The notes beneath the pieces were generated by a model. That model worked only from the letters and a program-made list of their open reading frames with translations, did not search any database and was not told the DNA's origin. Both the position numbers and the translations under genes were made by a program. Shown in pieces: positions 8,711 through 16,883 of a stretch of DNA of 59,797 nt. How positions within the stretch are numbered: the first letter of the stretch is position 1; every line of letters begins with the position of its first letter. Source of the DNA: Deltaproteobacteria bacterium (GTDB lineage Bacteria; Myxococcota_A; UBA796; SXON01); the NCBI GenBank assembly GCA_014191855.1, contig BJHF01000032.1, positions 1 to 59,797 of the forward strand. Direction: 5' to 3'.

Positions 8711-9343
8711 ATGCCGGTGCCGCTCCTCATCACCCGCGCCCTCAACGACTGGGAGGGAACCACCTATCGCCTGCCCCCGGAGTGGGACCCGGTGTCTGCG
8801 CCGACGGTGGAGTATCAAGCGGCCGGGCGGCCGGATGTCCTCGCGTCCCGGGCGCCGAACCGCCCGATCCTGTGCGTGACCACGCCCCGCAGCGTGAGAG
8901 TTGCCGTGCTCCTGGCACCCGGGCGAACGGTATGGGCCCTCGCTCCGCGCACGTCTGCGGAGCTCATCGCCGCCGGCCTCTCCGTTCACACGGTGGAGGG
9001 CGGCGCCACTGAGCTCATGGCCCTGGTGGACCCCGCGCAATCCCTGCTTTTGACCTCCGACATCGGCGCCGCGCGCGCCCGCCGCACCTGGCCCGACTTG
9101 GAGGTGCTGGTCACCCACTTCACGGCGTGCCCCACCGCGCTCCCCTTTCCCGCCCGAGCCGTGCTCGCCGGCACTACACCGTACGATGTGCTGCTGGCCA
9201 GCCCGTCGGCCGCCGAGAACCTGGAGCAACTCGCGCCCGGTGCCCTGCGCGCGGCGCGCCGCGTTCTGTGCCATGGATCATCTACGCTCACGACGGCGAG
9301 CCGACTTGGCGCAGCCGCCGAACCTTTCAATCTTGGAGCTTGA
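8711..9343 (+). CDS. hemD: Uroporphyrinogen-III synthase, short and divergent
   Basis: Probably cyclises and inverts ring D of hydroxymethylbilane to uroporphyrinogen III. The 210-residue protein (usual length about 240-260) starts at ATG 8711 (MPVPLLITRAL). It shows weak but ordered family features: a TTPRSV motif where HemD has FTSxxAV, then YDVLLASPSAAENL, then CHGSSTLTTA near the C-terminus. The stop is followed with no gap by the hemB ATG. The position completes an otherwise full pathway, which supports the call more strongly than the sequence does. Confidence 0.8.
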   Translation: MPVPLLITRALNDWEGTTYRLPPEWDPVSAPTVEYQAAGRPDVLASRAPNRPILCVTTPRSVRVAVLLAPGRTVWALAPRTSAELIAAGLSVHTVEGGATELMALVDPAQSLLLTSDIGAARARRTWPDLEVLVTHFTACPTALPFPARAVLAGTTPYDVLLASPSAAENLEQLAPGALRAARRVLCHGSSTLTTASRLGAAAEPFNLGA

Positions 9344-10318
9344 ATGCAACGCAACCGCCGAACCCGCCGCACGGAGTCGCTGCTCCGCCTGTTCACGGAG
9401 ACTGACGTACCCGTGCGCTCTCTCGTGCCCGCCTACTTCGTCGTGGAGGGCTCACGCGTGCGCCGCGAGCTGCCCGAAGGGAGCGGCCTCTGGCAGCTCT
9501 CGATCGACGAGCTCCAGGAGGAGTGCAAGCGTGCTCGCGACGGCGGAGCGGAGGCGGTGATGCTGTTCGGCGTGCCCGATCAGAAGGGCATCGAGCACGC
9601 CACGCGGCGCGACTCCCTGGCCTGCAACGCCGTGCGCGCGCTGGAGGGCACGGGCCTGGTGCGCATGGCCGATGTATGCCTGTGCTCCTACACCGAGGAT
9701 GGCCACTGCGGCGTGTGGCACGATGGGCACCACGGGCGCCCCGGGAGCGTGGACAACGACAGCTCGGTCGCCCTGTTGGCGCAGGTCGCGGCCGGCCTGG
9801 CCGACGCTGGCGCTGAGATCGTGTGCCCGAGTGACATGATGGACGGGCGCATCGCAGCGATCCGCGCCGCGCTGGACCACGAGGGCCTCGGCGACACGCT
9901 CGTCATGTCCTACGCCGCGAAGATGGCGTCCGCGATGTACGGGCCGTTCCGTCATGCGGCGTCGAGCGCCCCAACACACGGGGACCGACGGGGGTACCAG
10001 ATGAACCCCGCAAACGGCCGCGAAGCGATGCGCGAAACGGCGACAGACATCGAAGAAGGCGCCGATCTCATCATGGTGAAGCCGGCGCTCACCAACCTCG
10101 ACCTCATCGCCGCCACTCGCGCCCGCTGGAACGTTCCGATTGTCGCGTATCAGGTGAGCGGCGAGTACGCGATGATCCATGAGGCTGCGCGCGCCGGCCG
10201 GATCGACCGGGCACGGGCTGCCCGTGAAACGCTGGTGTCGATCCGCCGCGCGGGCGCCGACCTGGTGGTGAGCTACTTCGCTCCGGAGTTCTGGGCAGGA
10301 GGTCCCCGGGCCGCTTGA
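9344..10318 (+). CDS. hemB: Delta-aminolevulinic acid dehydratase (porphobilinogen synthase)
   Basis: Condenses two 5-aminolevulinates to porphobilinogen. The 324-residue protein has the zinc-type cysteine triad (Cys112, 114, 122, in DVCLCSYTEDGHCG) and both Schiff-base lysines (Lys193 in SYAAKMASAMYG and Lys246 in IMVKPA). The motif YQMNPANGREAMRE is canonical. It starts immediately after the hemD stop and is followed 41 nt later by tRNA-Glu, so all three may share a transcript. Confidence 0.97.
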   Translation: MQRNRRTRRTESLLRLFTETDVPVRSLVPAYFVVEGSRVRRELPEGSGLWQLSIDELQEECKRARDGGAEAVMLFGVPDQKGIEHATRRDSLACNAVRALEGTGLVRMADVCLCSYTEDGHCGVWHDGHHGRPGSVDNDSSVALLAQVAAGLADAGAEIVCPSDMMDGRIAAIRAALDHEGLGDTLVMSYAAKMASAMYGPFRHAASSAPTHGDRRGYQMNPANGREAMRETATDIEEGADLIMVKPALTNLDLIAATRARWNVPIVAYQVSGEYAMIHEAARAGRIDRARAARETLVSIRRAGADLVVSYFAPEFWAGGPRAA

Positions 10319-10351
10319 CGCGCCCCGCGTGCCCGGGGTAGCCGGGGCGCG
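10319..10351 (+). terminator. GC hairpin between hemB and tRNA-Glu
   Basis: A 9-bp perfect inverted repeat (CGCGCCCCG / CGGGGCGCG) with a 15-nt loop starts at the hemB stop. No T-run follows, so it is at best a weak intrinsic terminator. It could equally be a processing or stabilising hairpin in a hemDB-tRNA transcript. Confidence 0.4.
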
Positions 10352-10359
10352 CCTTACAC

Positions 10360-10432
10360 GGTCCCATCGTCTAGAGGCCTAGGACGGTGCTCTCTCAGGG
10401 CACAAACAGGGGTTCGAATCCCTTTGGGACTG
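10360..10432 (+). tRNA. tRNA-Glu (anticodon CTC)
   Basis: The cloverleaf can be drawn by hand. Acceptor GGTCCCA pairs with TGGGACT (one G-U at the first pair); the D arm is GTCTAGAGGCCTAGGAC. The anticodon stem is GTGCT/GGCAC with loop CTCTCAG, giving anticodon CTC for GAG codons. The T arm is AGGGG-TTCGAAT-CCCTT. The discriminator is G and no CCA is encoded. It lies 41 nt after hemB, and charged tRNA-Glu is the substrate of HemA. The 3' part is overlapped on the other strand by the hydrolase gene ending at 10379. Confidence 0.93.
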
Positions 10433-12094
10433 CCCCAAAATCAACGCCACCACCCGCCCATGCAGTCCCGTGGGCCGGATCGTATGGTCGGCCCCCTCAA
10501 GCAGCGTGAGCGGCGGCCGCTCCCCCTCGTTCACATGCCCCTCCATGTACGCGATGCTCGGATCCCCAGCGCTGGAAACAAGCTGGAGATCCGTGCCGCG
10601 GGCCCGGATCTCCCCCAGAAGCGCGGCGACCGGATCGGGACCGGGCGCGCCAGACCTCCAGCGCTGCACCCGCAAGCGCCCCTTGTTCACCATCGCCCGC
10701 GCGAGCGCAAACGCATCGATCTTCCCCGTCAACAGCCGCCGCCAGCGCCGGGCGTCGAAGAGGCTCCCCCGCACCTGTGAGGTCATGCTGGAAGCGCGCG
10801 CGTCGTCGTCCCAGACGAAGGCCAGCCCGTTGAACAGCACGGCGCGGCGGACGGAGCGGCGGACGCTCACCTGCGCCCCGAGGAACGCCCCGGAGCACAA
10901 CCCCACCACGTTTACGCTGCCGGCACCCTGGTCCACCACCCAGTCGAAGGCGCGCACCGCATCGTCGATGGAAGAAGGGGCGTACATCGCCTCCAGGTCG
11001 GCGGCTGGCTCCGATCGGCCATCGCTGTCGCCCACATCACGAACGTCCACGCGGAGGGAGGGACGGCCCGCGGCGGCCAGCGCGCGCGCCGCCGTCGTCC
11101 ACAGCCGGTTCGGGCCGCAGCGGCGAATTCCGCCGGCGTTGTAAAACACCGTCCACGCCATCCCGGGGCGGACCCCGCCCACCGGCTCGCACACAACGCC
11201 CGAAAGAGCGCCCGCGCCGCCAACCTCAAGCCACGGCCGCTCCACGGCCGCGTCGAGCTGCAAGTGGGTTTCGAGGCGCACGGCCGATCCCTGTGACTCG
11301 CGCACCGGCTGGTGACGCGCCTCCTCCGCGCCCGAACCGCCCACCCAGGTCAACACCGCCTCCCGTATCGGAGCCACCAACGTGGCGTTGTAGGCGTTCT
11401 CCAACAACGCTCCCAACCCCTCCCCCCGACGCTCCTCCACGTCCACGCCCCCCGCTCGCATTCCCGCCGCCAAGGCGGAGTCGGGCGCTGCGCCGTCCCG
11501 GCCGATGAGCAGCGCCCGCCGAAGGCCCGTGTGCACCGCCGTCGTGGGATCGAAGGCGGACATCGCCGCGATCACGCTCGGGCCGTGCAGGAACCCGCCG
11601 GCCTCCTCCGCGCCGGGCGGCGGCGGCGGCGCTCCGGCTCCGAACGACGCGACCGCGAGGCGCTGAAAAAGCCGTTCTTCGTGCAAGAACCGCGCGCCGC
11701 TCCGAGGTGTGCCCCAAAGCACCAGCTCGTCGAACCCGCCGGCTTCCAGCGCAAGGAGCCCCCCGGCGCGCACGGCGATCCCCACCACCGCCCGGCACCC
11801 GTGGGTTCGAAGCGCCGCGACGCCCGAGCGGACGGTTTCCAGCCGCCGATGGTGAAGATCCGCGTCGAGCGCGTCGCCTGCGCTGTCGCCCAGGCCCGGC
11901 CAGTCGAGGCGGAGAACCAGGCGCCCCCCCTCCGCCAGCGCGTCCGCCAAACCGCGAAGCGGGCGATACGCGCTCACATCTTCGTAGCCGAGCGGGGGGA
12001 GCAGGAGCACCCCCGTGGTGCCGACGGCACCACGCAGCCGATGGGCCACGGCAAACGACTCGCGAAGGTACCCGTGGGAGCGGACGATCGGCAC
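10379..12094 (-). CDS. Tandem alpha/beta hydrolase, first half degenerate
   Basis: About 571 residues from a GTG at 12094 (then PIVRSHGYLRESFAVAHRLR); the frame is also open up to 12208. Two hydrolase-like halves resemble the two hydrolases associated with exosortase A clusters. The first half has LLLPPLGYEDVSAYR and DWPGLGDSAG, but its elbow reads GIAVRAGG, with no serine. The second half has FYNAGGIRRCGPNRLW, RVDVRDVGDSDG and elbow GLCSGAFLG, which places a cysteine at the nucleophile position. A C-terminal ADHTIRP may carry the histidine. The last 18 codons are antisense to tRNA-Glu. It is divergent from the ligase operon, suggesting a thioesterase or acyl-transfer role there (inference). 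Confidence 0.75.
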   Translation of the reverse strand: MPIVRSHGYLRESFAVAHRLRGAVGTTGVLLLPPLGYEDVSAYRPLRGLADALAEGGRLVLRLDWPGLGDSAGDALDADLHHRRLETVRSGVAALRTHGCRAVVGIAVRAGGLLALEAGGFDELVLWGTPRSGARFLHEERLFQRLAVASFGAGAPPPPPGAEEAGGFLHGPSVIAAMSAFDPTTAVHTGLRRALLIGRDGAAPDSALAAGMRAGGVDVEERRGEGLGALLENAYNATLVAPIREAVLTWVGGSGAEEARHQPVRESQGSAVRLETHLQLDAAVERPWLEVGGAGALSGVVCEPVGGVRPGMAWTVFYNAGGIRRCGPNRLWTTAARALAAAGRPSLRVDVRDVGDSDGRSEPAADLEAMYAPSSIDDAVRAFDWVVDQGAGSVNVVGLCSGAFLGAQVSVRRSVRRAVLFNGLAFVWDDDARASSMTSQVRGSLFDARRWRRLLTGKIDAFALARAMVNKGRLRVQRWRSGAPGPDPVAALLGEIRARGTDLQLVSSAGDPSIAYMEGHVNEGERPPLTLLEGADHTIRPTGLHGRVVALILGQSQRDSNPCLCPERAPS

Positions 12095-12180
12095 GGCGCC
12101 ATCGTAGCGTTCCGCCCGTCGTCGCGCCGCGTGGCCCGATGCCCTTTTCGTCGGGCCCCGATTCGGAGTATGCTGTCGCG
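12095..12180. promoter_or_regulatory. Divergent region between hydrolase and ligase operon
   Basis: These 86 bp lie between the chosen hydrolase GTG (12094) and the ligase ATG (12181) and should contain promoters for both directions. The segment is slightly less GC-rich toward 12160-12180 (gattcggagtatgctgtcgcg). Both starts are uncertain: an in-frame ATG at 12139 exists for the ligase and the hydrolase frame is open to 12208, so the true gap may be smaller. Confidence 0.4.
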
Positions 12181-15100
12181 ATGTTTCCAGCGGAGAGCAG
12201 CCAAACAAACACAGGTAGTTCGCCGACGGTTCCCGACACGCTCGCCTCCGCAGTAGTGAGGATGGTCACCTGTTCCGGGCGGTTCCCCGGAGAGGAGGCG
12301 GAAGCGTGCTTGTCCCTGGAGGAGCGGGCGTTCCTCCACGTCTTGGGCGACATCGCGGTGATCGCGGGCGCCGCGCCGCCGAGCACCGCGGGAAGCGTGC
12401 TGCACCTCGCTCGTTTCGCGTACGGCCGACCCTCCCTCTCGTGGCGCGCGCCGGAGGGCCGCGACCTCGTGCCAGTGGCCTGGATGGTGGTGCCCACGAG
12501 TCGGCTGGCTCACCTCGCGCAGGCCGGCGAGCGCCTCGCACGGGTTGCGAACGCCTCGGAAGCAGAAGCCGAGGCCTGGTTCGCGGCGTTGAGCGCGGAG
12601 GAGCTGCGGAAGGTGGTGACGGAGGCCGCCGACGCCGTGGACCACACCGACCCCGTGCTGCTGTACCTCGAGGCCGACACGTTCACGAATTTCGACCGGT
12701 TCAACAACCTGATGCCCAAGTCGGGCGCGCCACCGGATCCCCAGCACCTGCTCGGGCGGCTCGCCGGGCTCGCGGCCTCCGTGCTCGCGACGACCGAGCT
12801 CGGAGCCAACGAGCGCCGCCTCCTGTTCGCCTTCTTCCTGCTGAGACGAGCCGGTCTGAGCCCGGAGGAGCGCAACGGGCAGCAGCTCAGCCCCTGGGCC
12901 TTGTCCGCGTTCTTTAGCCGCAAACATCGGCAGTACCTCGAACACGGCGGCAACACGCCGGGATGGCCAGACGGTCTGGTTGCTCAGGCCGACGCGCTCG
13001 GCGCCCAAAAGGCCGCCCTCCGACAGAGCCACACGGTATACCGCTGGATCAACGGCGTTACCTTCCGAAAGGAGGAGCGCTGGCGACCGCGTGATGCCGG
13101 CGCCGGCGCCGCCGCGAAGCTCCCCGCTGGCATCCTCAAATTTGGCGAGGCTCGCTTTGGGCTCCGCGCCGACGCATTCGGCGATCACGACGAATACTTC
13201 CTGGAGTTGGTCCGCCGGATCGCCAGGATCGGCGAACCAAGCCCCCGCTCGGAAGCGCTCGGCGCGCTGCTGGAGACCGTGGTGCGCGCGGCAATGGACC
13301 GCCTGCCTTCTCATCTTGGCATGACCCGGGGCATGCGGGATCTCCGCCACCTGCAGGACGCGCTGGAGGAAGGCCGATACGCGGACGTGTGCGCGGCTCC
13401 GATTACCGACGGCTATTGCGCGGTGTTCGCGAACGAAGGCTCCCTGGGTTTCTGCGGCCGAGAGCCCCCGGCCAAGCTCCTCTCCGCCGTTTCCCGCCGC
13501 ATGCAGTTCAACCACTGGCACTACACCCCGGGCCACTTCGCGGCCGACGTGCTCCCGAGCCGGCGCCACTTCTACTACCCGCCCCGCATGAGCGACGTCG
13601 CCGAATGGTCCGACTCCCAGCATCCAGGCCATGTATTCGCGCGCGTGCGCCACGCGATGCGCTCCAGCGCCGGCCTTCGGATCGCAGGGAGAACCTGGCC
13701 GGGGCTCGTGGACATTCGCCTGATGCGGTCCGTGGGCCAGCCATACACCGACGCCGACTTGAGGGAGCTGGACGGGTTCACGGAGCTCATCCGCTCCATT
13801 GCGCAGGCAGTGCTGTCGCTCAAGGAGCACGGGATGTGCGCGCCGACCGTGACCGGGTTCGATCGAGCCGACTACGAGCGGCGCTATCCGCCGCCCGGCG
13901 TTGCCGACGGGGCGCCATCTGACGGAGCCTCCGAGGGCCACTCCATCGGCGCGATGATCCTCGACGCGTTCCGGATTCATGGCGCCTCCAGTGCCATCGT
14001 GTGCGCGGAGTCGAACACGGCGTTCACACTCGGGTTCGTCGAACGGGTGGCGGAGCGACTGGCGGCGGAGGTGGGCCCGGGTGGTACGATCGCCATCCAC
14101 TGCCGAAGCCGAGCCGAGCAGGCGATTTTGATCACCGCTGGGTTGGCGGCTGGGCTGCTCGTTTGCCCTCTTGACCCGGGAATGCCCGACGCCGCGATGC
14201 GGGCGTTGATCCGGCACGTAGAGCCGGACTTTTTGGCGACCGGCGTTTCCGCGGAGGGGTGGCCACAGGGCGCCGCCCCTACCCGGGAGCGCCCCGTGCC
14301 GGCTGACCCCCGTGCCGGCCGATTCTCGGCGACAGATGCGTCGATCCCCATCGAGGGCGGCGGGCTCGTGGTCTATACCTCCGGCGCCACGGGATCGCCC
14401 AAGGGCGTGCGACTGAGCGATCGCCAGATCGGCGAAAACGTGTTCTTTGCGCAGGCTCACTTCGGATACGACGCCACCTGGGTGAGCGGGTGCCTGCTCC
14501 CCCTCCACCACACCTTTGCGACGATCAGCGACCTGCTCCCCGTGCTGTGCGCCGGAGGGCGGGTCGTCGTAACCGGGGGCTTCAACCCGACCGAGGCCGG
14601 GCTCGTCGCCGCCGCCTTCGCAGCGTACGACGTTCGCTCCTTCAGCTCCGTCCCGCTGGTTCTCGACGCGTGGATGGCCCTGAACGTGAGCCTGCCTTCA
14701 ACCCTGCGCTTCGCGATCACCGGCGCGAGCCCCCTCTCCGAGCGCACTCGCACCCGCTACGCCGAGCGATACGGGCACCCCGTCGTGCCTTGCTACGGAC
14801 TCACGGAGTCCGTGTGCTTCGCGACGGCTTCGCCGGTAGGGGGCGGCAAACCCGGCGCGGTGGGTCGGGCTGCGGGGATCCAGATTCGCGTGCTTGGCCC
14901 GGACCTCAACCCGGTGGCGGTGGGCGACCACGGTGAGATCGCGCTCTGCGGCCCCTCGGTGATCACAGGCGGCTACTTCCGGCAAGACGTCCGCACCGAG
15001 GAGCCCTTCCTTGAAGAAGGCTGGTTCTTGACGGGCGACATGGGCCACCTCGACACCGATGGCTACCTCTACATCACCGGCCGTCGTAAGAATATGATCA

Positions 15101-15402
15101 TTCGTGGGGGCGAAAAAGTGTACCTCGAAGACGTCGACCGCTGCCTTGAGTCGCACCCCGGCATCGCGGAGCCGGTTTGCGTGCAGCTCCCGGGTCTGTT
15201 CGGCTACGAACGCGCGGTCGCGTTTGTCGTCGCCGTAGCCGAGCCGCCCGACGACGCGTCGATCCGCGCCCACGTTCGCGAGCGCATGGGGCCGATCGGG
15301 GGGCCCGACGAGGTGGTGTGGGTCAACAGAATTCCACGGAGCGCCACGGGAAAGCCGCTCCGCTCCGCGCTACGAGATCGCTACCCGGAGGCGCGACATT
15401 GA
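12181..15402 (+). CDS. Unknown ~585-aa domain fused to acyl-adenylate ligase
   Basis: A 1073-residue protein. Residues about 586-1073 are an ANL-superfamily adenylating domain: nucleotide loop VYTSGATGSPKG (about 730), YGLTES, TGDMG, the hinge region KNMIIRGGEKVYLEDVD and the A10 lysine in SATGKPLR. It should activate a carboxylic acid as acyl-AMP, for CoA or the carrier protein three genes downstream. Residues 1-585 match nothing I recognise. They are soluble, Arg/His/aromatic-rich with conserved-looking stretches (FNHWHYTPGHFAADV; HVFARVRHAMRSSAGLRIAG) and no signal peptide. It is the first gene of the rightward operon; its stop overlaps the next start (TTGA). Confidence 0.85.
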   Translation: MFPAESSQTNTGSSPTVPDTLASAVVRMVTCSGRFPGEEAEACLSLEERAFLHVLGDIAVIAGAAPPSTAGSVLHLARFAYGRPSLSWRAPEGRDLVPVAWMVVPTSRLAHLAQAGERLARVANASEAEAEAWFAALSAEELRKVVTEAADAVDHTDPVLLYLEADTFTNFDRFNNLMPKSGAPPDPQHLLGRLAGLAASVLATTELGANERRLLFAFFLLRRAGLSPEERNGQQLSPWALSAFFSRKHRQYLEHGGNTPGWPDGLVAQADALGAQKAALRQSHTVYRWINGVTFRKEERWRPRDAGAGAAAKLPAGILKFGEARFGLRADAFGDHDEYFLELVRRIARIGEPSPRSEALGALLETVVRAAMDRLPSHLGMTRGMRDLRHLQDALEEGRYADVCAAPITDGYCAVFANEGSLGFCGREPPAKLLSAVSRRMQFNHWHYTPGHFAADVLPSRRHFYYPPRMSDVAEWSDSQHPGHVFARVRHAMRSSAGLRIAGRTWPGLVDIRLMRSVGQPYTDADLRELDGFTELIRSIAQAVLSLKEHGMCAPTVTGFDRADYERRYPPPGVADGAPSDGASEGHSIGAMILDAFRIHGASSAIVCAESNTAFTLGFVERVAERLAAEVGPGGTIAIHCRSRAEQAILITAGLAAGLLVCPLDPGMPDAAMRALIRHVEPDFLATGVSAEGWPQGAAPTRERPVPADPRAGRFSATDASIPIEGGGLVVYTSGATGSPKGVRLSDRQIGENVFFAQAHFGYDATWVSGCLLPLHHTFATISDLLPVLCAGGRVVVTGGFNPTEAGLVAAAFAAYDVRSFSSVPLVLDAWMALNVSLPSTLRFAITGASPLSERTRTRYAERYGHPVVPCYGLTESVCFATASPVGGGKPGAVGRAAGIQIRVLGPDLNPVAVGDHGEIALCGPSVITGGYFRQDVRTEEPFLEEGWFLTGDMGHLDTDGYLYITGRRKNMIIRGGEKVYLEDVDRCLESHPGIAEPVCVQLPGLFGYERAVAFVVAVAEPPDDASIRAHVRERMGPIGGPDEVVWVNRIPRSATGKPLRSALRDRYPEARH

Positions 15403-16883
15403 GGCCTGACCCCGCCCCGATCGGCCGCAGCTTGCGCCACAGTGCGGCCAACTTTCCGGAACGACTCGCCCTCGTCGAGGTGGAGACGGGCGCGGAGCTG
15501 ACGTACGGACAGCTCGCCGGGCTGGCGCAGCGCTTGCTTGTGCTCAATGGCGGCGGCCCCGGTCGCCTCACGTTGCTGAGCGAGCGGCGACTGGTGCAAG
15601 CGGCCACGCTCGCCGCGGGCCTGATGGCGGGCTTCGTGGTGTGCCCGATCAACCCGGCGAGCACGCCGGATGCCGTGGGGCGTTTGGTGCGGCACGCCCA
15701 GACCTCCCTGTTCTTGTCCGATACTCCCGTTCCAGGCGTTTCTGACACCCCACGGCTGGCCGAATTCCGCACCGAAGGACTCTTGGTGCCCGGCGCGCTC
15801 GGGCAAAGTCCTCCGCTCCCCGAAGCGGCGAGCGGAGGGTTGTTGGTCTACACCTCGGGCTCTACCGGCGCCCCGAAGGGCGTATTTCTCACCGAGCGGC
15901 ACATCGGCGCCAACGTCGAGTTCGCCGTCGATCATTTTGGGTACGGCTCGGACTGGGTGACAGGTTCGCTCCTGCCCCTGTTTCACACCTTCACCGTGAT
16001 GAGCGACCTGCTGCCGATGCTCGTGGTCGGCGGGAGCGTGATCATCACGCCCGGATTTGCGATCGCGCGCCTCAAGGCCACCGCGCGCGCGCTCGCCGAT
16101 CACGAGGTCCGCTCGTACAGTGGCGTACCCATCCTGTTCGACACCATGATGGCGATGCGATTTCCCCTGCCCCCCTCCATCCGCTTCGCCATCGCCGGCG
16201 CCGCCCCGCTCGGGGAAACGACGCGCACCCGCTATGCTGAAGCCTATGGCCACCCGATCCTGCCCTGCTATGGACTGACAGAAACGACGTGCTTCGCCAC
16301 CGTATCCGCGCCCAGCGACATTCGTCCTTCCGCGGTCGGACGCCCCGCGGGCATCGAGATCGACATCGTGGATGACGACGGGCGCTCCCTTCCGGCCAAC
16401 GCGACCGGCGAGATCTGCTTCTCTGGCCCCTCGGTGCTGAGTGGCGGCTATTACGCCGATGAGGGCAAACATGCAGACGAATTCCGGAGGCCAGGCTGGT
16501 TCCGGACCGGCGATGTGGGGCGCGTGGACGCCGAAGGCTTTGTGTACATCACGGGCCGCCTGAAGAACATGCTGATCCGCGGTGGGGAAAAGGTGTACCT
16601 GGAGGACGTTGATCGCTGTCTCGAAGCCCACCCTTCGATCGCGCAGGCGTGCGTTGTTCGCGTTGGGGCGCGGCGCCACGAAGACGAGGCGGTCGCGTTC
16701 GTTGTTCCCCGCGAAGCCGACGGCGCGAAGCTGGACACCGCTGCGCTCAACGAGCACGTCGTCACCACCCTCGGCCCGTTCAGCCGGCTGGACGACGTGG
16801 TGGTGGTGGGCGAGCTCCCCCGCTCGCCCTCGGGGAAGCTGCTGCGCGAGGTGCTGCTCAGAAGCTACGTGAACGGCGCATGA
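15399..16883 (+). CDS. Acyl-adenylate ligase (ANL superfamily)
   Basis: A 494-residue stand-alone paralogue of the ligase domain upstream. I place the start at TTG 15399, overlapping the preceding stop (TTGA), because the next residues (RPDPAPIGRSLRHSAANFPERLALVEV) look like a ligase N-terminus. Motifs: VYTSGSTGAPKG, YGLTETTCF, TGDVG, KNMLIRGGEKVYLEDVD and PRSPSGKLLRE with the catalytic lysine. Identity to the upstream domain across the C-terminal half indicates tandem duplication. The two may activate different acids, or one may load the carrier protein. The substrate cannot be read by eye. Confidence 0.88.
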   Translation: MRPDPAPIGRSLRHSAANFPERLALVEVETGAELTYGQLAGLAQRLLVLNGGGPGRLTLLSERRLVQAATLAAGLMAGFVVCPINPASTPDAVGRLVRHAQTSLFLSDTPVPGVSDTPRLAEFRTEGLLVPGALGQSPPLPEAASGGLLVYTSGSTGAPKGVFLTERHIGANVEFAVDHFGYGSDWVTGSLLPLFHTFTVMSDLLPMLVVGGSVIITPGFAIARLKATARALADHEVRSYSGVPILFDTMMAMRFPLPPSIRFAIAGAAPLGETTRTRYAEAYGHPILPCYGLTETTCFATVSAPSDIRPSAVGRPAGIEIDIVDDDGRSLPANATGEICFSGPSVLSGGYYADEGKHADEFRRPGWFRTGDVGRVDAEGFVYITGRLKNMLIRGGEKVYLEDVDRCLEAHPSIAQACVVRVGARRHEDEAVAFVVPREADGAKLDTAALNEHVVTTLGPFSRLDDVVVVGELPRSPSGKLLREVLLRSYVNGA

